Of a DNA stretch of 64,000 nt, positions 56,577 through 64,000 are shown one piece after another. The stretch's first letter is position 1; each line of letters starts with the position of its first letter. The notes under the pieces are model-generated. The model was not told the DNA's origin, searched no databases, and was given only the letters and a program-made list of their open reading frames with translations. Location of the stretch: assembly GCA_964019055.1 (NCBI GenBank), contig OZ025216.1, forward strand, positions 4,252,001 through 4,316,000, read 5' to 3'. A program made the translations under genes and the position numbers. The DNA comes from Anthopleura xanthogrammica (lineage: Eukaryota > Cnidaria > Anthozoa > Actiniaria > Actiniidae).

Positions 56577-56994
56577 CTTTTTTTTTTATTTGGGCTCATG
56601 TTGCTTGACGATGACATTATTTTTATGCGTCTGTCCTCTTATCGAACATAGCTAATAGCCAATCAGCGCGCGAGAAATTTTACAAAATTGTGGTAAAAAT
56701 TTATATAGCTCAGTTCATTGGCAGAGTGTGCATGAGTCAATCGCATTTCATAATACAAAAAAAACTAATAAAATAAATAGTTTGTATAATACACAACACA
56801 TATATGACTATAGGTACTGTGCAGGTAATAGCATGGTTTGGAGTCATAATTGGCATAAATACCATGACATGAGCGACACCAACAATATAGTGATGTATTT
56901 TATTTCTCATGTCAAACAAATTTTTTCTCGAGAATATTTCCCGCTTCCTTCAAGATTTTGCATCACAACTCGGCGCATGCTCAAACTACATTTA

Positions 56995-57951
56995 TCAGGG
57001 CTCCATTTCTTGTTCATTGCGCCTACATATCCTCCTTAGTAATCGAATTGCATTGTTTCGAATCTCTTCAATTCTCCAAAAATAAATGATTGGATTCAGT
57101 ACACCGTTGAACATAACGAGACAACAAACCAGTACGAATACATAGTACACTTCAACAGTATCACAAAGTTCTTCTGGTAACAACAGTGTAGCACCAAAAG
57201 GAACATAACATACCAAGAATGCACCAATCACATAGTACATGGTCTTGACAGATTTCTTGTACCTGGGCATGTCTATAGACTGTTGTACTGATTGCTGTTG
57301 GGCTTGGATTTGCAACGAGTGTCGGCGGATAACTTGATAGATTTTAAAGATCAAAGTCATATTTAGTGGTAAAAGTATAGCAATTGTAACAAAAGCCCAG
57401 ATAAAAAATGGCGTTGCCCCAACAAACAATCTCATTAGGGCGGCAGAAATACAGTAAACCCAAGTACCAACCAAAACAAAGACATAGCGCTTGGTTGTAA
57501 CAAGTTCTTGATATCGTAGGTGAAGTTGAACCGCCAAGAATCGATCTATAGTGATAGCAGTTAGAGTGAAAAAGGATATCCCAGAGAAGACGAAAAGGCT
57601 GGCGCAAAAAATTGTATAAGTAATGCAATATAACTGTTGTCGGTCTGTGGAAACGATGAGAATAGAAAACGAAGGTAGAGACACAAGACTAACAACAAGA
57701 TCAGAAATGGCCAGTCCTAGAATGAGAATGTTCGAAGGTGTTCGCCGTAGAGAAGCTGTCCTTGAAATGGTGTAAATGACGATGAAGTTACTGCATGAAG
57801 ACACAACAGACTCCACAGTATTGATAGAAGCGAGAATAAACAAGAAAGTTTTTAAAAGATGGCTGCGTTGAACAGGTGGATTGTAGCCAAATGGAGCGGA
57901 ATAGAGTAAACAGTTGAATGTCGAATTATCACTATCTGATACATTAGACAT
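56995..57951 (-). CDS. class A (rhodopsin-like) GPCR, intronless, cluster member 5
   Basis: A 318-residue receptor, block B partner of the gene at 48800. Same start (MSNVSD), sequons, Cys14, ISDL, Cys109, DRF 136-138, TM5 LLPLNM, SIDMPRYKKSV, CYVP, NPIIY; the tail ends EQEMEP instead of EHEMEP. Substitutions against its partner lie mainly in TM3 (IIFGAS to TIFCAS), TM4-TM5 (IYVSV to IWAFV) and helix 8 (AVGLL to AIRLL). The TM5 WAFV sequence is shared with the frameshifted member 2, suggesting exchange between paralogues. The frame is fully open. The TATA-like tract is degraded as in its partner. Confidence 0.93.
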   Translation of the reverse strand: MSNVSDSDNSTFNCLLYSAPFGYNPPVQRSHLLKTFLFILASINTVESVVSSCSNFIVIYTISRTASLRRTPSNILILGLAISDLVVSLVSLPSFSILIVSTDRQQLYCITYTIFCASLFVFSGISFFTLTAITIDRFLAVQLHLRYQELVTTKRYVFVLVGTWVYCISAALMRLFVGATPFFIWAFVTIAILLPLNMTLIFKIYQVIRRHSLQIQAQQQSVQQSIDMPRYKKSVKTMYYVIGAFLVCYVPFGATLLLPEELCDTVEVYYVFVLVCCLVMFNGVLNPIIYFWRIEEIRNNAIRLLRRICRRNEQEMEP

Positions 57952-58229
57952 TCTTTTACTATTCTTCCAAGATACGAAAACAGTGGAATCGAACGAGAAA
58001 CGACGAGGATCAGATGCTTCTTAATTTTTCTGTATGTACTTGACGAAAGAACTACAGTTTTACAACCAACTGAGGCGTACAGCTGCAGCATTTGAATATA
58101 TCTATCAATCATTAGGACATTTTTATTGGATCTTTATATCAATTTTAGCCTTTATTGAATTGAAAAATGAGAAAATATATGAGAACCAAACAATGTCAAT
58201 ATAATTATTCATGTGTCATGCGAATATAT

Positions 58230-58405
58230 GCAGTAATAATAATAATAACAATAATAATAATAATAATAATGATAATAATAATAATGATAATAATAATGAT
58301 GATGATAATAACAACAATATTAATAATGATATAGATAATAATAAATAATAATATTAATATTATTATTATTATTAATGATAATATTATAATAATAATATTA
58401 GAAAT
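58230..58405. repeat. (AAT)n/(GAT)n microsatellite, block B
   Basis: Counterpart of 50035-50215. The following non-coding sequence, to 59326, matches block A. Confidence 0.85.
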
Positions 58406-60037
58406 ACATTAGATAATCCTCTGGATGTAGGCTTTTTATGTTTTGGAAAAAGAGCGCATAGTTTTTATACGCCGTCTTTTAAGGCCTTAATTTGCATTTG
58501 TGAACTTTGGAAAGATTGAGCTTCGTAAATAATTTTCTTCGGATCTTAAAACGCCAAATATTCTAAAATAAATACAACCAAAAGGAAGAGGAATATCTAT
58601 TCTTTCGAAAAAAAATGTCAACCAAAAATATAGATAAGGGATTTAGCTGTACGATGCACTTACTTTTGCACTAAATTCCGTGATCTCGGCGGTCTTTTTT
58701 CGATGCTTAGGGCCGAAATCGAGTTTTGTAAATTTCTCGGGAACCAAGTAAAATTTTTCAAAACTAAAAACACCAGGATGTATTTCATACTAAGGGCTAT
58801 CAGTAAACAAAATATGACCGAAATCGATTTTTTTCACTTGTGCCGCGAAAAGTACTCGATTTTGTTCGATTTTTAAGGGTCATCGTAAAAAATAGCTACT
58901 AAATTCTAATATGATATTAGGGTCTTAGTAAGAAATATAGGAAAAAGGTTTTTTTAGTATTTTTATTTCAAATTAATGAGACACACAATAGCCTTTGGTT
59001 TTTGAATGCACTATTCAGTACGACAACACAGTGTTTTATTTTTCCTGCCAAGCATATCTTGAAAGGATTCGTATTGTACTATGTTTCTGGGATTCTCTAG
59101 TGTTATGACATATACTCGCATGACACATGAATGATTGATTATATTAACTTGACCTGCATGGATCTTATCATATCTTATCTTATATTTGTTAAATATAAAA
59201 ATCAAATGAAATTGTTGGTCCTGATTGATTGATTGATAATGCTCAAGCCATATGCCTCAGTTCATTGTTAGCCTGTAGTCCATTAGGTATATAGAGGAAT
59301 TAAGGAACAACATATATACATACATACAGGGGCGGATTTAGGGGTGGTGACGGGGGTGATTAGTCACCCCCCTTTTTGGCCAGTTGAATATTTATTTTTG
59401 ATCTTGACATCAGCTTTTTAGATTTTTTTCATTTTTTTAAATTTTGATATCATTTTTCATTCAAGCTGTCTCATTTCTCGCGTTTAACAGGCATCACGGC
59501 TTTCTGCCCCATATCTGCTTTCCCGCCTTTTCTACTTTCCCGCCTTTTTGGGCTTCCTGTGTATGTCTGATAAACGCGTTTGTACACCTGAGCAAAAGAA
59601 ACTATTTTCGTTTTTTAGCCAGTCTAGTAGGTAAGTAAAACGTGCTAAATACGAGTGGAGCCGGCAGTAGTTTTGCAAAGTCAATGAATTATGTAATGGT
59701 TTTATTTCAAAAATGAAATTTGATTTTAACTAGTCAATGTCAAGAAGACCAATCCGTTCGAGCACATGGCAAGCAATCTGAATGTGAAACCAAGATTTGA
59801 ATATATACTCTGGCAAAAATCCAAATAGTTTAGGCTGTCTTTTTGGCTTTGTTTACGTTTTGCATTTAATGAAATGCTCACGACATATATAATATTTCTA
59901 TTCCAGAGAAAATAAAGATACATTAAAAAGCAGAAAAAGTAGAAAGAATCTGTTACAAAAATAGTAGATAAATAGATTCCATCGTTACTTTGACGAGTCT
60001 TTGAAATCATATACTTGGGGTGGTACCTTAATACATC

Positions 60038-60373
60038 CTATGCGAAGAGAGATGCGGTCATCATTCTTCTAGGGTGGAGTGCCACTAACCGCTCACAGAT
60101 TTTCTTGTTGTCTAGATTAATAGCATTGCCATGCATTGCAATAACGGCAAGGTCTGATAATCTCTCGGTCGTCATCGAATTTCGAAGCCATGTGTGTATT
60201 CTTCGAAGGCAGGAAAAGGATCTCTCTGCTTCAGTTCTGCCTATAGGTAATACTGCCAGAATAATCAACAGTTCCCTGACGTTTGGGAAAAATGTCTTGT
60301 CAGCATGTTTAGCCAGTAGGGAGGTAATAGACATACTTGTAGGTAAAGACTCTTGGCGCTTCCAGTAATTCAT
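60038..60373 (-). pseudogene. hAT transposase C-terminal dimerisation domain remnant
   Basis: A 111-codon frame contains LAVLPIGRTEAERSFSCLRR, IHTWLRNSMTTERLSDLAVI and MHGN. This is the typical hAT C-terminal domain (ERSFS.L..IK..LR..M...RLS.LA.I), as in ZMYM1-like or 52-kDa-repressor-like cellular relatives. The frame is intact across the domain, but the catalytic core upstream is missing, so it is not an active transposase on its own. Confidence 0.85.
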
Positions 60374-61354
60374 CCATCGTATTATCTCGCTTTCAAAAGT
60401 TTTTTACCTATAAAATTACTATAAAATTACTATAAAATTACTATAAAATTACTATAAAATTACTATATTATTACTATAGTCTCTATAGTCTCTATATCAC
60501 GTCCAATGCAATGAGCGCTGTTTTGCATTTGCAGGCTTTCCTAGTTTAAATTAAACTTATCCAATATTTATCTGGTGGATTTTCCACAGGAATTACTGCT
60601 TCCTGAGAAATGGTAAGATCATTCACTTCTTCAGGAAAGCTTATGAAAAAAAGAGAGAAACAGCACTCAATAACTTATCTATGTTGTTTTTTCAGGATTT
60701 GTATTTATCATCATTGGATAGACCAATTATATTTTGAATAATGCAGTGTCTGGTAGACTATGTGTATACGTCAGCTATGTGTCTGTCCTCTTATCCAAGT
60801 AACTATGTCTTATCGAATCAAAATCAATTTAATACTGTTTAGCAGTGAAAAATTTCAAATTTTGCACGCACAATCAAAGTGCAGGAATATTTGTTTGTAT
60901 TTGACTAGGACAATAAAGGTTTGATGAAGTGAAGAATACCCTCACCTTATAATTAATGCAGACAACATTACATAAACACACTGTTGTGAGTGGCGGGAAA
61001 TTGAGCTATAAACACGTCTGCTCGCCTCCAACACGTCTTATTCTCGTAAGGGATGTATTTCTTTATTGCTAGCAATTTCTAATAGAGACTTTACTTTAGT
61101 TTTTCTGATGATAATGTATGTGACAGTTTGGTAAACTATTAGAAAACAAAATTGGAATTTAAAGTGGAAGTTGACAGACTAGAAGCAAAGCAACCATATA
61201 AACGAGCGACTCGGCCAGCTTCCCTTTGAAAGCTTTGGAAGATAGAACCAAATCTCTGCTAGAAAAATTGTAATCTCAATAACATGCTCAACCTCATCCA
61301 CAACCTACCTAGACAAAGTTTTTGACTTCTTTGGTGGGATTTCACTTTCTTCTC

Positions 61355-61525
61355 TTACACTTGCAGAACAACTAGAGTCGTCGTCTTCGTGGCTTCAACG
61401 ACAATAAGACTGTACTCAGAATTCAAGCAATCATTTACTTTAACTTTACAGAAAAAAATAGAAAACTTAGTTTTCTTACCCATAACTTTCTTGAAAAACA
61501 GCTGAATCGAGCTTTGGTTGGACAT
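61355..61525 (-). pseudogene. probable hAT transposase N-terminal remnant with PIP-box-like motif
   Basis: From the Met at 61525 the frame reads MSNQSSIQLFFKK. QSSIQLFF (61493-61516) fits the PCNA-interacting consensus Qxx(I/L/M)xx(F/Y)(F/Y), and related hAT proteins begin with similar short FF-K motifs. The following residues are unassignable and the frame stops at 61355. It lies in the right place and orientation to be the start of the same transposase as 60038-60373. Confidence 0.45.
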
Positions 61526-62246
61526 ATTTTTAAGAAGTGTATCGTCGTCGGTGTAAATCCTCGAGACTCGACCAAAACCCAAGACACACAGAGACACCGA
61601 GCATGGCGATACAGGTGTAAAACGCTGGTGATAAACAGCGTGGGCTCATAAGGCAGCAGCCTTTATAGTCCGGATTTGAAATAATGAAAAAAAACAAAAA
61701 AACTCCCATATTGTAAGACTCTAAATTATAGATAACTTTTTTTTTATCAACGTAAACAACAATTGCCTTTAAAAAAAGAAAAAGAAAAAAACCGAGCCAA
61801 AATGGGGGGTGGCTAGCCACCCTATTCACCCCCCTCCCCCCCCCCCCCCCAGATCCGCCCCTGCAGGCTTCTTCTCTCTTTTAAAGGTCAGTCATGATGA
61901 TTGTAGATTTTTTTATCTGTTATTTTAAACCAGTGACAGATCACGTGAACCCCTTTGCCCTCCGTGAATATTATATAAAAGTACATTCAAAGTTTTGGGA
62001 TCTCAGTCACCCCCCTCTCAAAAATCCTGGATCCGCCCCTGATACATACATACATAAACTTTATTAATGTGTCAAACTTCTAGCATGCCACATTAATCGG
62101 GGACACTTACAATATAAAATATACAAAAAGAAATCTAAATAATTATATGGACAGATAATATAATTGGAGAACATCAACTTATCTTCTTCGTGATTTCTCG
62201 GTTGAATCCCCTAATCATTTTCGTACCTTGGAAGAATAGGAAAAGA

Positions 62247-62701
62247 ATGTTTCGTGCTGCAAGTGATAACTCGATATTCTACTGTTTACTTATTCCGCTT
62301 CGTTTCGCTACAATCCACCTGTTCAACGCAGCCATCTTTTAAAAACGTTCTTGTTAGTTCTCGCTTCTATCAACACTGTGGAGTCTGTTGTGTCTTCATG
62401 CAGTAACTTCATCGTCATTTACACCATTTTAAGGACAGCTTCTCTACGGCGAACACCTTCAAACATTCTCATCCTAGGACTGGCCATTTCTGATCTTGTT
62501 GTTAGTCTTGTGTCTGTACCTTTGTTTTCTATAATTCTTATCGTTTCCTCTGAGGAACAACAGTTATATTGCATTACTTCTTTTATTTTTAGCACTAGCA
62601 TTTTTATCTTCTCGGGGATATCCTTTTTCACTCTGACTGCTATCACTATAGATCGATTCTTGGCGGTTCAACTTCACTTATGATATCAAGAACTTGTCAC
62701 A
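62247..62701 (+). pseudogene. internally deleted GPCR (block B partner of 51336)
   Basis: Starts MFRAASDNS like its block A partner. One base is lost near 62290 (TTTACTTATTCC versus TTTACTCTATTCC), shifting the frame. TM1 to TM3 then read on (SNFIVIY, ISDL, ITIDRF). CGA of HLRYQ has become TGA at 62681. After AACTTGTCACA at 62701 the sequence jumps to the partner's 3' flank (52296), removing about 500 bp that would encode TM4-TM7. Three independent lesions; certainly non-functional. Confidence 0.9.
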
Positions 62702-62888
62702 TGTAGTTTGAGCATGGGCCGAGGTGTCAGCCAAAATCTTTGATGATAAGGCGCACGTATAATACCGCAAAAAACCTTCTCTGGCAAAAATTGAGCCCGA
62801 ATTATGCATGGGCATAACTTAATCAACTTATAACTGGTCACAAAGGAACCCACTTCCATATTTTCATGTCATTGTGTGACGTGTATTT

Positions 62889-63148
62889 CAGGGGTTTGTC
62901 TAGGGGGGTCCTAGAGTGCCCGTGATCCCCCTTTGTAGGAAAGGAGTAAATAGAATAGTCTAGCTGTAGCGATAAATTATGTCCAGAAGCATCTCCTTAA
63001 CAGTCTAACAAGCAATAACTAGCTAGGTCCCCGTGAAAAATTCCCCCTTTTTTGGTTCGGCGTTTTGGAGGGGACAAATAAAATGGCGGTTTTATAGATT
63101 TTTGTAGCATCCCCCTCCCCCCTTTTGAAAATCCTGGATACGCCCCTG
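62889..63148. mobile_element. hAT-like MITE (block B copy)
   Basis: CAGGGGTTTGTCTAGGGGGG to CTGGATACGCCCCTG; shorter than the block A copy because the C-rich tract is contracted. Confidence 0.6.
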
Positions 63149-63462
63149 CACTCAAAATGATAAGTGCCAAGTCCGGGCACTTATTCACCGGTTCATTTAG
63201 TAACACGATCGAGAACAGCAAAAGCAAAAACCAGTAAAGAGAAAAGACTCAGGAATAGCTTTCTAAGAAAGTTTTCTAAAATTTACTTTTTGCTAAAGTA
63301 CTCAGCCACCTTAGGAAGGCTACGCCCCTTCCCGCGAATTTTAAAAGTATTAGAATTATTAATTTATTAATGGTTGTATCAGGTTCCTGCATGTACTCTA
63401 ACGATTTATTTGATTGACAGTAGTCGATTGCTCCATTCCCTTGTCGCGTCTGTTGTCTAGAT

Positions 63463-63815
63463 CAGGGCGTAGTTCTCCCTGCTAGCAGAGTCTCCCTTGT
63501 TGACGAATCCTGGCAAAGAAAATGGAAGACTCTGCCGGTCCGGGCCGCCTTTCTTTGTTGCGCATGCGTTTGGTAACTTAGCAACCCTGTCTTAATAAGT
63601 ACCGTAGACTCAAAAAAAGTTAAGCGGTGTTCTATATTTGCTCATGCCTATTGCCTATTTCCGGTTAAAACCGGTTAAAAAACCTGTTTGGTTCGTCCAT
63701 GATTGTGGACGGGGGTATATCAAAGAAAACGGCCTAGACCGGCAGAGTCTCCCATTTTTTCTGCCAGGATTCGTCTACACGGGAGATTCTGCTAGCAGGG
63801 AAGGCGTAGTTTAGT
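63463..63815. mobile_element. foldback element with about 75-bp arms
   Basis: The left arm, about 63463-63540 (CCCTGCTAGCAGAGTCTCCC, GACGAATCCTGGCA, GACTCTGCCGGTC), is mirrored at 63738-63812. The interior of about 200 bp is non-coding (AAAACCGGTTAAAA palindrome near 63667). Block A keeps only the left arm (53093-53160), so this element marks the duplication edge. From 63816 to the end no gene is seen; 63870-63935 is inverted at 53645-53740. Confidence 0.8.
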
Positions 63816-64000
63816 TTGGCGAGACACACTGACAGGCGTGACAGAAATTTTGTCATTAAATTTCAAAGTGCACCTAACCCCATCTCACTTCCAACTTTAT
63901 ATTAAACCTTTAATGTTGTGAAGCACTTCTGCGAAGAAAAAAATCGATTTAAAATAAATTCCTGATTTCTGTCCGTCTTCAAAGTTGTTGAAAATGGACC

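Larger units (their letters stand above)
59327..62041 (-). mobile_element. internally deleted hAT-superfamily DNA transposon, 2.7 kb
   Basis: Ends CAGGGGCGGATTTAGGGGTG and ATCCTGGATCCGCCCCTG are imperfect inverted repeats of hAT type. The flanks both read ATACATA, compatible with a 7-8 bp target duplication blurred by the (CATA)n target. Block A at 51113-51140 shows the uninterrupted site. Minus-strand coding remnants are an N-terminal piece near 61355-61525 and a C-terminal dimerisation-domain piece near 60038-60373; the catalytic core between them is absent. An 11-bp tandem repeat (CTATAAAATTA, about six copies) lies at 60407-60477. Polypyrimidine/polypurine tracts mark the right end. Confidence 0.88.
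55641..63525. repeat. segmental duplication, block B
   Basis: Collinear with block A (47087-53165). Differences: truncated first GPCR, no 370-bp foldback insertion, hAT element inserted at 59327, and the plus-strand GPCR internally deleted. Non-coding stretches such as 57952-59326 versus 49757-51128 align almost base for base. Confidence 0.85.

Noticed and set aside
60015..60368. 117-codon plus-strand frame
   Set aside because: Antisense shadow of the hAT dimerisation domain on the minus strand.

Overview
The window looks like nuclear DNA of an anthozoan cnidarian, most likely a stony coral (inference). The base composition is AT-rich. Genes are sparse and either intronless or made of small exons with consensus GT-AG introns. 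There is a tandem family of intronless class A GPCRs of a type that is expanded in corals, and much microsatellite and foldback/MITE DNA. No prokaryotic operon structure is visible. One assembly gap of 200 Ns lies at 9140-9339.

Layout. 1-15 kb: no convincing gene; simple-sequence arrays (pyrimidine tract 3.87-4.38 kb, TTC array 5.18 kb, AAT array 10.7-11.0 kb) and nested palindromic MITEs (6.28-7.73 kb, 11.6-13.0 kb). 15-17 kb: a 600-bp AAC array just downstream of the first GPCR gene (minus strand). 17.8-19.5 kb: a short reverse-transcriptase-like remnant and a multi-exon, probably broken gene with a KLSGDG motif. 20-25 kb: MITEs, a tRNA-like SINE and a degenerate repeat array. 25.6-33.5 kb: three two-exon genes for small secreted proteins with three internal repeats (beta-trefoil-like). 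Two of them differ at one residue and sit head to head (diverging 5' ends) in a palindrome of about 4.4 kb. 35.3-36.2 kb: second GPCR. 36.2-43.6 kb: a hAT-type MITE, a 16-copy satellite, and two copies of a 1.1-kb repeat flanking a decayed non-LTR retrotransposon.

43.7-63.5 kb is a GPCR cluster: four intact genes (43762, 48800, 51336 and 56995), one frameshifted copy (46250), one 5' fragment (55641) and one internally deleted copy (62247). Much of it is a tandem segmental duplication, block A about 47.1-53.2 kb and block B about 55.6-63.5 kb. Block B carries an inserted, internally deleted hAT transposon (59327-62041) whose empty site can be read in block A. Block A carries a roughly 370-bp foldback insertion that is absent from block B.

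The receptors share a nearly invariant intracellular-loop-3/TM6 block (glutamine-rich, then SIDMPRYKKSV) while their outer halves diverge. That fits a chemosensory or peptide-type receptor family with a fixed signalling core, or recurrent gene conversion. The secreted proteins are a separate young duplication. I see no evidence linking the two families functionally.
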